Assembly (NCBI GenBank): GCA_958451705.1
Contig: CAUDRD010000023.1
Span: forward strand, 1-12,247
DNA: 12,247 bases
Direction of reading: 5' to 3'
Origin: an uncultured Oscillospiraceae bacterium
GTDB lineage: Bacteria > Bacillota > Clostridia > Oscillospirales > Acutalibacteraceae
Shown in pieces: positions 1 through 7,700 of this stretch. Each line of letters opens with the position of its first letter. Position 1 is the first letter of the stretch. Below the pieces are notes generated by a model that was given only the letters and a program-made list of their open reading frames with translations, did no database searches and was not told the origin of the DNA. The translations under genes were made by a program, and so were the position numbers.

Positions 1-1
1 C

Positions 2-79
2 CGGTTTGAGGTAATAAAAGCGAAAATCCAGCGGAACCCCTTAAATATTTTAGGAGAGAGGATTTTTATGTATGGGTAA
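2..79 (+). CDS. possible 3' end of an upstream gene (partial)
   Basis: One frame is open from the window edge to a TAA at 77-79, giving 25 codons that end in MYG. It would overlap the start of the transporter gene by 8 bases (ATGGGTAA), a form common in translationally coupled operons. The other two forward frames stop at 7-9 and 12-14. The piece is too short to identify and could be open by chance, so the call rests only on the open frame and the overlap geometry. Confidence 0.3.
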   Translation, partial: RFEVIKAKIQRNPLNILGERIFMYG

Positions 80-1493
80 AAGTTCAGGTAAGGTAAGTAA
101 ATTTGGCGTTAAGGACAAAATAGGCTACACTTTAGGCGATTTCGGCTGTAATATGTCTTTTCAGCTTATCAGCAGCTACGCAATGATTTATTTCACTCAG
201 GGAATGGGTCTTTCCTTAGGCGCATGGGCGATTATAGTTGTTTTGGCAAAGGTCTTTGACGCCTGTAACGACCCTATTATCGGTGCTCTTGTAGATAAGA
301 GAAAGCCGGGCAAAAGCGGAAAATTCAGACCGTGGATTCTTTACAGCTCCTTTGCAATACTTTTGACAACCGCTCTTTTCTTCGTAGATATCCGCAGCCT
401 TTCGGTAAGTCTGCGTTTTGCATATTGTCTCGTAATGTATTGTCTTTGGTCAATTGCATATACCTCTGCGAATGTGCCTTACGGCTCCCTTAATGCTGTG
501 CTCACCGATGATATAGCTCAACGTGCATCCCTTTCATCCCTCAGAAGTATAGGCGCAGGTATAGCGACTGTTCCCTTTATGATTCTTATGCCCAAGCTTA
601 TCTACGGCGAAAAAAACGAGCTTACAGGCATTTCTCCAATAATACCAGAAAGATTTTTCTGGATAGCTCTTGTTGCGGGAAGTATTGGTTTAGTCGGATT
701 TATTCTTACATATTTACTCACCACGGAGCGCACAGTAATTCCTAAAAATACGGAAAAGTACGAGTTTAAAAAGGCCATAAAGGCTTTTACAAAAAACCGT
801 CCCGCAGTGGGAATATGCATTGCTTCCTTTGCACAGCTGGCCTGTTTCTTTTCCCTTCAGGTTACGGTACAGTACGTTTTTCAGGTATACTTTAAAAATA
901 CCGATATGATGATGATTGCAAACGTTTTAATGTTTGCTCCTATGATAATTTTCATCCCCTTCATTTCCACTCTTACAAAGAAGTTCGGCAAGAAGGAGAT
1001 GTGTACCTGGCCGATTATCGGCTCTGTTGCAATTCTCTTAATTATGCTCTTTGTGGAATTTCCACGAACAACAACAGGCGGCTGGATATATGTGGCCCTT
1101 GTAGGCGTTGCAAACGGCTTTACGGGACTGTTTACACTTACCACCTGGTCCTTTGTAGCCGATGCTGTCGATTATCAGGAGCTTCAGACAGGCAGACGTG
1201 AAGAGGGAACGGTCTATGCAATTTATTCCTTTGTAAGAAAAATTGGTCAGGCCGTGTGTCAGGGGCTTACTTCCGTGCTTCTCGCCGCAATCGGTTTTGA
1301 TACTGAGCATATAGTCGCTACAACCGATGCAACTGCACTGGGGGTTATAAGGCTTTCAATACTTATTCCTCTTGTGGGAGCTTTGATTATGTTTGTCGCC
1401 CTTATGTTTATTTATAATCTCGGTAAGAAAGAGACTTTGGAAATGAGCCGGCGTCTTAAAGAAATTCATGCGGAAACAGCTAAAAATGCATAA
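72..1493 (+). CDS. GPH-family glycoside/cation symporter (MelB/UidB-like MFS transporter)
   Basis: This is a 473-aa inner-membrane protein with about 12 hydrophobic segments, the usual size for glycoside-pentoside-hexuronide:cation symporters. Seen in sequence: LGDFG near residues 21-25 and DACNDPIIGALVD at 63-75. These match the MelB helix I aspartate and the D-x-x-x-D-P cation-site motif, so D23, D63 and D67 are the expected sugar/cation residues. A KFRPW segment follows at 84-88. The start at 72 is chosen because the ATG at 68 reaches a stop after three codons; purine-rich AGGAG and AGAGG motifs lie at 52-61. A GH2 glycosidase follows after 55 bp with no terminator between, so the two are probably co-transcribed. 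The likely role is uptake of an intact galactoside or related glycoside driven by Na+ or H+. The exact substrate cannot be read from sequence. Confidence 0.93.
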   Translation: MGKSSGKVSKFGVKDKIGYTLGDFGCNMSFQLISSYAMIYFTQGMGLSLGAWAIIVVLAKVFDACNDPIIGALVDKRKPGKSGKFRPWILYSSFAILLTTALFFVDIRSLSVSLRFAYCLVMYCLWSIAYTSANVPYGSLNAVLTDDIAQRASLSSLRSIGAGIATVPFMILMPKLIYGEKNELTGISPIIPERFFWIALVAGSIGLVGFILTYLLTTERTVIPKNTEKYEFKKAIKAFTKNRPAVGICIASFAQLACFFSLQVTVQYVFQVYFKNTDMMMIANVLMFAPMIIFIPFISTLTKKFGKKEMCTWPIIGSVAILLIMLFVEFPRTTTGGWIYVALVGVANGFTGLFTLTTWSFVADAVDYQELQTGRREEGTVYAIYSFVRKIGQAVCQGLTSVLLAAIGFDTEHIVATTDATALGVIRLSILIPLVGALIMFVALMFIYNLGKKETLEMSRRLKEIHAETAKNA

Positions 1494-1537
1494 TAATAGA
1501 AGTTTCATCTCTTTACAGTTTTAATATAAAAATTTTT

Positions 1538-1542
1538 GGAGG
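1538..1542 (+). promoter_or_regulatory. ribosome binding site of the GH2 gene
   Basis: GGAGG lies 6 bases before the ATG at 1549. It fixes that start over the in-frame ATG at 1561, which has no comparable site. No convincing promoter is visible in the 55-bp gap, which supports co-transcription with the transporter. Confidence 0.7.
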
Positions 1543-1548
1543 CAGAAA

Positions 1549-3714
1549 ATGAGAAAAATAATGGATTTCAGTGAAAACTGGAAGTTTACTAAAGAAGGTA
1601 AAAGCGAATCGGTGAATATCCCACATTGCTGGAACGCCGTTGACGGCCAGGAGGGAGCTGATTATTACCGAGGAGAATGTACCTACGAAAAGAACCTCTC
1701 CGGAGTATCCGGTAAAACATATATAGAAGTAGGAGCCGCAAATTTGGTTTCTTGCGTATATGTAAACGGAGAAGCGGTGGGAACCCATAGGGGAGGATAT
1801 TCCCTTTTCCGGTATGATATTACTAAATATCTCACCGGGAACGACGATAAAATAAAAATCTGCGTAGACAACAGCGATTTTGACGACGTATACCCAAGTA
1901 GCGCAGATTTTACCTTTTACGGCGGAATATACAGACCTGTGAAGATTATCACCGATTTGGCAGACTGTTATTTCAGTCTTACCGACGGCCTTTGCGGCAT
2001 TCTTGCCGACCCATCAAAGGAGGATGACGGCTGGAAAGTGAGCATAACAGGCTTTATGCAGGGCGAAAGGGGAGGAAAAACCGTTAAGTATACCCTTTAT
2101 TCCAAAGATGGAGAAGCTGCCGCAGAAACTGAAACCTCGGCGGAAAATCCCGATGCTGTTCTTAAAGTTAAAGATCCTGTTTTGTGGAACGGCATAGAAA
2201 ACCCGTATCTCTATACCCTGAAGGGAGTTGTTCTCAAAGACGGTGAGGAAATTGACTGTGCTGAAACAAGAATCGGCTTCAGAACCGTTGAATTTGACAG
2301 CGAAAAGGGATGCTTCCTTAACGGAAAACACGTTAAGCTCAAAGGTGTTTCAAGGCATCAGGACCGCTATCATATGGGCAACGCCCTTACGGCAAAGGAG
2401 CACGTTGAGGACCTTCAGATAATCAAGGATATTGGCGCTAACTCCATAAGACTTGCCCACTATCAGCACGACCAGATTTTTTATGATACCTGTGACGAGA
2501 TGGGCTTTCTCGTATGGGCGGAGGTTCCTGTTATATCGAGATTTTCCGAAAAGAAAATTGAAAACTCAAAGCAGCAGCTCCGTGAGCTCATAACTCAAAA
2601 CAGAAATCATCCATGTATTTTTTGCTGGGGAATACAGAACGAGATTTCAATGGGCGGAAAGTCAAAGCAGCTTGTAAAATTCCTCAATCAGATGAACGAC
2701 CTTGCCCACAGTCTTGACTCCAGCCGACCTACAACCAGCGCACAAGTTATGATGTGCGATCCTCATTCAGAACTAAACAAAATTACCGATATTCAGGGCT
2801 ATAATATATATTACGGATGGTATCTCCAGACCTTTAACGCTATTGATAAATGGTTCGACAAATTCCATGAGGATAACCCCAAGGTGAAGCTTTGCCTTTC
2901 CGAGTACGGAGCCGAAGGCATTGTAAAGTATCAGTCACCGGGCGGTGGAGTTCAGGGAGATTACAGTGAAACCTATCAGGCTCGTCTTCACGAGCATTAC
3001 GCCAGAGCCATTGAGGAACGTCAGTGGCTTTGGGGCAGCTATGTATGGAATATGTTTGAGTTTGGTGCTGCAAACCGTGATGAAGGCGGAATAAAGGGCA
3101 GAAACAACAAGGGCCTTGTCACCTTTGACCGTAAAATCCGAAAGGACAGCTTTTATGTATATAAGGCCTTTTGGTCAGACGAGCCCTTTGTCCGTATAGG
3201 CGGAGAGAGATATGTTCAGCGAAAGTGCGGAGAAACTATTATACCGATTTACTCTAACCTTCCAAAGGTCACTCTTTCCGTTAACGGCGAAGAGTTTACC
3301 CTTGACTGCGACAGAGTGGCATATTTCGATAAAGCCGTAATAAAGCCGGGAGAAAATATAATAACGGCCAAAGCCGGAGAATGTGTTCACACTATAACCG
3401 TAACGGGAGCAGAGGAGGATGACCCGTCGTACCGTATGCCGGGAGACGCACGTTCCTTTGTTAAAAATTGGTTTGGAAGCGATTCAGGCGAAATAAAACC
3501 TGATTATTTTTCCATTGACGATAAAGTGGGGGATCTGCTCAAAAGCCCCGATGTCCTTTCGCTTCTCGAAACGGCAAGTATTATGAAAAAAGTTCCCGCC
3601 TTTGCCCTGGCTCTTATAAAGCCGTTTAAAGTGAAAACCCTGCTGAAAATTGCGAGAATCGACGACGGCATGAAGGATATAGCAAACCAGTATTTGCAGA
3701 CAATTAAAAAGTAA
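1549..3714 (+). CDS. glycoside hydrolase family 2, beta-galactosidase type, cytoplasmic
   Basis: A 721-aa retaining glycosidase. Domain order: N-terminal jelly-roll sugar-binding domain (about 1-140, with the PHCWN and YGGIYRPV signatures), immunoglobulin-like domain (about 160-245), and TIM barrel (about 250-550). The barrel carries GVSRHQDR around H270 and NSIRLAHYQH. The catalytic acid/base is E365 in WGIQNE, and the nucleophile is E452 in LSEYGAEG. WNMFEF and NNKGLVTFDRK follow, then a small beta domain. The pattern is that of GH2 enzymes usually annotated as beta-galactosidase. The NNK triplet aligns with the NxK motif of beta-glucuronidases, but similar triplets occur in related galactosidase-like GH2 proteins, so specificity is open. 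There is no signal peptide, so it acts on sugar imported by the preceding transporter. Residues about 625-721 form an extra, largely helical tail after the usual domains. Confidence 0.92.
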   Translation: MRKIMDFSENWKFTKEGKSESVNIPHCWNAVDGQEGADYYRGECTYEKNLSGVSGKTYIEVGAANLVSCVYVNGEAVGTHRGGYSLFRYDITKYLTGNDDKIKICVDNSDFDDVYPSSADFTFYGGIYRPVKIITDLADCYFSLTDGLCGILADPSKEDDGWKVSITGFMQGERGGKTVKYTLYSKDGEAAAETETSAENPDAVLKVKDPVLWNGIENPYLYTLKGVVLKDGEEIDCAETRIGFRTVEFDSEKGCFLNGKHVKLKGVSRHQDRYHMGNALTAKEHVEDLQIIKDIGANSIRLAHYQHDQIFYDTCDEMGFLVWAEVPVISRFSEKKIENSKQQLRELITQNRNHPCIFCWGIQNEISMGGKSKQLVKFLNQMNDLAHSLDSSRPTTSAQVMMCDPHSELNKITDIQGYNIYYGWYLQTFNAIDKWFDKFHEDNPKVKLCLSEYGAEGIVKYQSPGGGVQGDYSETYQARLHEHYARAIEERQWLWGSYVWNMFEFGAANRDEGGIKGRNNKGLVTFDRKIRKDSFYVYKAFWSDEPFVRIGGERYVQRKCGETIIPIYSNLPKVTLSVNGEEFTLDCDRVAYFDKAVIKPGENIITAKAGECVHTITVTGAEEDDPSYRMPGDARSFVKNWFGSDSGEIKPDYFSIDDKVGDLLKSPDVLSLLETASIMKKVPAFALALIKPFKVKTLLKIARIDDGMKDIANQYLQTIKK

Positions 3715-3723
3715 AAGCAATAA

Positions 3724-3755
3724 AAACAGCTCCGTGAGTTATCTCGGAGCTGTTT
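3724..3755. terminator. bidirectional intrinsic terminator between the GH2 gene and the gldA-like gene
   Basis: A perfect 11-bp stem (3724-3734 with 3745-3755, arm AAACAGCTCCG) has a 10-nt loop. On the - strand the stem runs into TTTTTA, a good U-tract. On the + strand it ends in TTT followed by moderately T-rich DNA. It sits 9 bp after the GH2 stop codon and 23 bp past the stop of the convergent dehydrogenase gene, so it can serve both. Confidence 0.85.
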
Positions 3756-3778
3756 AACGTTATTTGGTTTATCGGCGT

Positions 3779-4876
3779 TTATTCACCTTTATAATATTTG
3801 CCTATGGCGTCTGCGGCAAGTATTGCGGCGTAAACTGTTTCGGGAGTTACCTCAAAAGGCATATTACCGAGAGTATCGCTGGGGGCGGCTGCAAGAGTTG
3901 CAACTTCCATAAGACGCTTTTCGTCAGGCTCTTTAACACCTAAATCTGCAAGAGTTGTGGGAAGACCGACATCCATGCAGAAGTTTACGACTTCATCAAT
4001 TTCCTCATCGGGAGCGTTTTCAAGTACGAGCTGTACCAGTGTACCGAAAGCAACCTTTTCGCCATGATAGAGGGAATGGGTTTCCTCAAGGGCGGTCAAT
4101 CCGTTGTGTATTGCGTGTGCGCCGGCAAGTCCGCCGCTTTCAAAGCCGATACCGGAAAGGTATGTGTTTGCTTCGATTATATTTTCAACTGCCTTTGTGC
4201 ATACATGGTTTTCAACGGCAAGGGCGGCCTTTACGCCGTCTGAAATAAGCGTGTCATAGCACAGGCGAGCAAGGGCCATAGCAGCGTGTGTAGTCTTTCC
4301 TCCTACGCAGTTTGTAGCATTTGAACGCTGACAGGCTCTGGCCTCGAAATATGTGGCGAGGGCGTCGCCCATACCGGAGACAAGCAGACGAAGGGGAGCC
4401 TTGCTTACAACATCTGTGTCAACAAGCACCATGTTGGGGCTTGAGGGAAGGAAAAGATAGCGGTCAAAAACGCCCTCATCTGTGTAGATAACGGAAAGAG
4501 CAGAGCAGGGAGCGTCCGTTGAAGCAATTGTAGGAACTATGACCACGGGAGTTTTGGTGTAATAGCCTATGGCCTTGGATGTATCGTGGATTTTTCCGCC
4601 GCCTATACCTACAATAAGGTCACAGCCGGATGAAAGATAAATGTCTTTAAGACGATTTATCTCCGTATCGCAGCATTCGCCGTTAAATACTTCGTAATGT
4701 GCTGTGCAGGAGGTCTCTTTCATTCCCTCTGCAATGGCGGGTTCAACACGGCTGCGTCCGGATTTACTGGTGAGAATGAAAAGCTTTGTGCCGAGAAGCT
4801 CAGCGTGTTTGCAAAGGTTTTTTAGTTCACCTTTGCCCTGAATATAGCGGGTAGGGCTTGCAATAATATTTGCCAT
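3779..4876 (-). CDS. gldA: glycerol dehydrogenase, iron-containing alcohol dehydrogenase superfamily
   Basis: A 365-aa cytoplasmic protein, nearly the same length as characterised GldA proteins. It is expected to oxidise glycerol to dihydroxyacetone with NAD+, or to reduce the ketone in the fermentative direction. Seen in sequence: the nucleotide-binding GIGGGKIHDTSKA at about 90-102, PTIASTDAPCSALSVIY at 115-131, and three likely metal ligands: D171 in SGMGDALATYFEA, H254 in GAHAIHNGLT and H271 in HSLYHGEKVAFG. These match the Asp-His-His zinc site of the GldA family. The start is supported by AAGGAG on the - strand about 10 bases upstream and by a good promoter. It is convergent with the sugar operon and has its own promoter, so a link to galactoside use is not shown. 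Related polyol or hydroxyketone dehydrogenases remain possible. Confidence 0.91.
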   Translation of the reverse strand: MANIIASPTRYIQGKGELKNLCKHAELLGTKLFILTSKSGRSRVEPAIAEGMKETSCTAHYEVFNGECCDTEINRLKDIYLSSGCDLIVGIGGGKIHDTSKAIGYYTKTPVVIVPTIASTDAPCSALSVIYTDEGVFDRYLFLPSSPNMVLVDTDVVSKAPLRLLVSGMGDALATYFEARACQRSNATNCVGGKTTHAAMALARLCYDTLISDGVKAALAVENHVCTKAVENIIEANTYLSGIGFESGGLAGAHAIHNGLTALEETHSLYHGEKVAFGTLVQLVLENAPDEEIDEVVNFCMDVGLPTTLADLGVKEPDEKRLMEVATLAAAPSDTLGNMPFEVTPETVYAAILAADAIGKYYKGE

Positions 4877-4914
4877 AATAAAAATCTCCTTTTTGTTTAT
4901 TTATTATCAAAAAT

Positions 4915-4943
4915 ATTATATTGAGCTTTATCCATAAAATCAA
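4915..4943 (-). promoter_or_regulatory. sigma-A-type promoter of the gldA-like gene
   Basis: On the - strand TTGATT (4943-4938) is followed after 17 bp by a perfect TATAAT (4920-4915). The predicted start is near 4908, which gives a leader of about 30 nt before the ATG at 4876. The surrounding DNA is strongly AT-rich. Confidence 0.75.
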
Positions 4944-5004
4944 TATAAAATTCTTTAAATTTTGTAAAATTATATTTAATTCTACAACTGCATGGCAAAT
5001 TTTT

Positions 5005-5043
5005 AGCGGCTTGTTATCCGCTTTTCACAGATAACAAGCCGCT
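5005..5043. repeat. 14-bp perfect inverted repeat (hairpin) between the anchored-protein gene and gldA
   Basis: The arm AGCGGCTTGTTATC (5005-5018) is perfectly complementary to 5030-5043, with an 11-nt loop. It lies 34 bp past the stop codon of the leftward secreted-protein gene and about 60 bp upstream of the gldA promoter, where a terminator is expected. There is no U-tract on either side: the - strand continues AAAAATTT and the + strand GCAACTG. It may be a non-canonical terminator or a 3'-end-stabilising structure. Confidence 0.75.
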
Positions 5044-5076
5044 GCAACTGTTTGTATCAGTATTTAAATTTAATGG

Positions 5077-7329
5077 TTAATGTTCTTTTCTGCTTTTTCT
5101 TCTTGTTGCTATGGTTACGGCTGCTGCTGAACCGAAGAGTATTGCAACGGGAAGAATAATGCCTGAGCCCGTTGCCGGTACGTCGGCAGAATCATCAGAA
5201 CCGTCGGGAGCTTCCGCTGTAGTATCTTCAGTGTCGGCTGAAGTTCCGTCATCTGTAGGAGCCTCAGTTGCAGGTGTATCTGTTGTGGGCTCATCCGTTG
5301 CAGGTGCATCTGTTGTAGGTTCGTCCGTTGTGGGTTCGTCTGTTGTAGGCTCATCAATATCATCGGCTACAATTCTCCAAAGCTGAGCACCGTAGAAGGG
5401 ATTTGATGTACCGACATAAAGACCTGTATCGGTTGCAAGAAGCGTACGTCCGCCGTAGTTGTACTTATCGCCGAATCCGTCGTTTGTAACGATCTCGAAG
5501 TTTTCGCCGTCAGCTGTTTTAATCAGGTCGAATCCCCATGTATCTTTGGCAACCATGTCGGAAATGTAGATATACATCTTAAGGCCTTCAACGTCGATCT
5601 TGCCGATAATATCCTTGATTTTTTCAAGAGCTGCCGTAATGTCGGAGAGATTTCCTAAACCGCTGCGCTCTGTAGGTGTAAGAGCGGCAAGCTCAGAGGT
5701 AAGGTCACCGATTGTGCCCATGTTTAAAATTTTGTCTATCAAATCAGCATACTTGTCAAGGAACGCCTGTGCATCCTCAAGATCCATGTCTTTGAAGCTT
5801 TCAAACATTTCGGTTACTTTTTCAATTAAGCTGATGATTTTATCAACAATGGCATTGGAATCTCCGGCAACGCCGAGTTTGTTGAGAAGAGTTTTAAGGT
5901 AAGATATCTGGTCGGCAAATTCGTCCTCGGTCATCTGGAGGAAGCTGCCGTTTGTAAGCTTTGTAACGTAATTGTAGATTACGGCTGAATCCATTGTTGA
6001 AATATAAAGTTCGCCGTTATACTCTGCTGTTCTCCAAAGGTACTCGTTACAGGTGCCTTCCATAAGCTTGGTGAAAGCTTCTACTTCGTCAAATTTGCCT
6101 GTCTCTTCATTGTAGCGCCAAATTCTTTGAGGATTCTGAAGAGTTGTGTACATTGGCCTGAGATATGTACTAAGCTTGACATCCTGGTTTCCGAAAAGAA
6201 CATTAAGGATACCTGCAAGTGCTGTAACCTCAGCGGAAATCGTGTTGTCAAAGTCCATAAGATAGAGATCACCATTGAAGGTGAAGGGGGTTGCTGACAT
6301 AGAGATCATGCCGGCTTCCGGACCTGTTACATTTCCTTCAGGATTCTCCGCAAAGGAAATGTTGTTAACGCCGTTATATTTGCCGACTACCTCTTCCCAG
6401 TACCAGCCGTACTCGTTGGCGGGTTCACCGTTTTCTGCAACATGACCTCTGTAAAGAACAAATCCGCCGCTGTTGGGGATACTTGCATAAATATATCCGT
6501 CATATGAGCAGATATCCCAAATGGGGCTTGCTACGGTGCTTCTTACTGCGGGGTCTGTAGCATAGGGCTTAAAGTCCTTATAGTCTGCAACTCTGTTCCA
6601 CTGTGTGTCGTCAGCAGGATCTTTATAGATGATTGCAAGCTTCTGGCAATCTTCATCACCTGCTTCAAGTTCTTCACGGGCGTCAACGCCGCCAAAATAA
6701 AGCAGTCCGTCATCGTGGATGCATGCAGCACGCAGGCTTGCGCCGTTGTAGGAGGTAAATACTGTTTCGATGTTATCATTTTCGTCGATTCTGAGAATGT
6801 CGTTAGCCGCATTAGCTGCTGAAGAATAAGAAGCAAAGTAAACGTCTCCGTCATACTCTATTGCCATTCTGAAAGCGACGCCGGCAGGAGCTCTGTAGAG
6901 AATCTTGATTTCTCCTGTTGTCTGATCACATCTGAAGATGTAACCGCCTTCTGTAGATGTGGGCTTTGGAATTTCTCCGTTTGTATAAGCGTCAATAGCC
7001 GCCCAAATAACGTCGGAGCTAAGTCCGAGGCCTGTCAAGGAAGCTGCGAGAGCCGTTGCTACGCTGCCTACGGTGTTTTTGTTGGTTCCAATGTAAAGGT
7101 AGTTGCCTCTTGCCGCCATACTCCAGGCATAGCTGGTTTCGCGGTTTCCGCCGGGTTCAAGACCATCGGCCTCTCTTACGCCGGCGTCAGGATTGGAGAT
7201 TTTTTCGAATGTCATTCCGTCAGGTGCGGTAGCAGCTGACGCCGCAAGTGCAGCAATTACTGTACTTGCAATAATGACAAGTGAAAGTGTAACCGCCAAA
7301 ACTTTCATGATTAGAGATTTTTTCCTCAT
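5077..7329 (-). CDS. secreted, probably sortase-anchored beta-propeller-like protein of unknown function
   Basis: A 750-aa protein. It begins with a signal peptide: MRKK, a hydrophobic core to about residue 29, then Ala-rich likely cleavage sites (ALA, ASA) at 27-32. The body contains repeated short blade-like segments such as NYLYIGT, GDVYFAS, GLLYFGG, GYIYASI, GDLYLMD, GELYIST and GLYVGTSNPF, typical of a beta-propeller. Between about 466 and 583 lies a helical, charged segment that interrupts this pattern. After QLWRIV comes a linker of 5-residue repeats (DEPTT/DAPAT), then VPATG (717-721), a hydrophobic stretch and RRKSRKEH. This is an LPXTG-like wall-sorting signal with Val in place of Leu. 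The start is supported by GAGGGTGAG just upstream on the - strand. The C-terminal propeller part resembles uncharacterised proteins with a GTxNPF...WR signature. The ligand or function is not recognisable. Confidence 0.86.
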   Translation of the reverse strand: MRKKSLIMKVLAVTLSLVIIASTVIAALAASAATAPDGMTFEKISNPDAGVREADGLEPGGNRETSYAWSMAARGNYLYIGTNKNTVGSVATALAASLTGLGLSSDVIWAAIDAYTNGEIPKPTSTEGGYIFRCDQTTGEIKILYRAPAGVAFRMAIEYDGDVYFASYSSAANAANDILRIDENDNIETVFTSYNGASLRAACIHDDGLLYFGGVDAREELEAGDEDCQKLAIIYKDPADDTQWNRVADYKDFKPYATDPAVRSTVASPIWDICSYDGYIYASIPNSGGFVLYRGHVAENGEPANEYGWYWEEVVGKYNGVNNISFAENPEGNVTGPEAGMISMSATPFTFNGDLYLMDFDNTISAEVTALAGILNVLFGNQDVKLSTYLRPMYTTLQNPQRIWRYNEETGKFDEVEAFTKLMEGTCNEYLWRTAEYNGELYISTMDSAVIYNYVTKLTNGSFLQMTEDEFADQISYLKTLLNKLGVAGDSNAIVDKIISLIEKVTEMFESFKDMDLEDAQAFLDKYADLIDKILNMGTIGDLTSELAALTPTERSGLGNLSDITAALEKIKDIIGKIDVEGLKMYIYISDMVAKDTWGFDLIKTADGENFEIVTNDGFGDKYNYGGRTLLATDTGLYVGTSNPFYGAQLWRIVADDIDEPTTDEPTTDEPTTDAPATDEPTTDTPATEAPTDDGTSADTEDTTAEAPDGSDDSADVPATGSGIILPVAILFGSAAAVTIATRRKSRKEH
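5254..5355 (-). repeat. 15-bp tandem repeat encoding a Thr/Pro/Asp-rich wall linker
   Basis: About seven units of 15 bp encode DEPTT, DEPTT, DEPTT, DAPAT, DEPTT, DTPAT and EAPT. The repeats vary mostly at the Glu/Ala/Thr and Thr/Ala positions and at synonymous third bases. Such linkers lift surface domains through the peptidoglycan. Unit number could vary between strains by slippage. Confidence 0.85.
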
Positions 7330-7373
7330 TTTCTCACCCTCTAAATTTTTATTTGTATATTAAATACATTTTG

Positions 7374-7402
7374 ATTATATTCAAGTTCTTCTATAAAGTC
7401 AA
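7374..7402 (-). promoter_or_regulatory. sigma-A-type promoter of the anchored-protein gene
   Basis: On the - strand TTGACT (7402-7397) and a perfect TATAAT (7379-7374) are separated by 17 bp. The predicted start near 7367 leaves a leader of about 38 nt that ends in an AGAGGGTGAG ribosome binding site before the ATG at 7329. This is one of the strongest consensus promoters in the window. Confidence 0.8.
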
Positions 7403-7636
7403 CAATAAATATAAAAATAAATCAAAATTCTTACAGATTTTATAAAAAGTGTACACAAAAATAGTGCATAACGGAAAAGATGATAGGAGAAGATTGATGC
7501 TAACTAATGTTTAAAATACATTATGTTGTTTTAAAAACAGAATATTTATACAAAATGAAAAGCATAATTATTGCCCGTTTAAAATTTAAAGCTTTGATAA
7601 AAACAGAATTTTAAATACAAATTGCTATTCATTCAT
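7403..7636. other. AT-rich non-coding part of the 371-bp divergent intergenic region
   Basis: No gene is visible between the two divergent promoters. The stretch holds an 8-bp palindrome GTGTACAC at 7449-7456. It also holds an imperfect direct repeat beginning AAAAACAGAAT and ending ATACAAA, at 7533-7554 and 7599-7621. These may be regulator sites or simply low-complexity AT-rich DNA. I see no tRNA, riboswitch or terminator here. Confidence 0.5.
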
Positions 7637-7664
7637 TTGATTTATATTAAGAAATTGTTATAAT
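7637..7664 (+). promoter_or_regulatory. extended -10 promoter of the membrane-protein pair
   Basis: TTGATT (7637-7642) is followed after 16 bp by a perfect TATAAT (7659-7664), preceded by TGT, which forms an extended -10 element. The predicted start is near 7671. The ribosome binding site AAGGTGA (7688-7694) lies 6 bases before the ATG at 7701. Confidence 0.78.
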
Positions 7665-7700
7665 GTATTTGTCTATAATGAATTGTTAAGGTGATTAGCT

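Noticed and set aside
1549..3714. Assignment of the GH2 enzyme as beta-glucuronidase from the NNK triplet
   Set aside because: The triplet aligns with NxK but related galactosidase-type GH2 proteins have similar residues there; the rest of the barrel is of the galactosidase-annotated type.
5254..5355. Repeats considered as a CRISPR or non-coding satellite
   Set aside because: The units are 15 bp, contiguous, in frame and encode a Pro/Thr/Asp linker; there are no spacers.
5111..5386. 91-aa Ser/Val-rich reading frame on the + strand
   Set aside because: It is the antisense shadow of the 15-bp repeat linker and its neighbours; its periodic composition follows from the repeats and no ribosome binding site is seen.
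7496..7513. Five-codon peptide MLTNV after an AGGAGA motif
   Set aside because: It is too short to support, no promoter is placed to express it, and AT-rich DNA yields such frames by chance.
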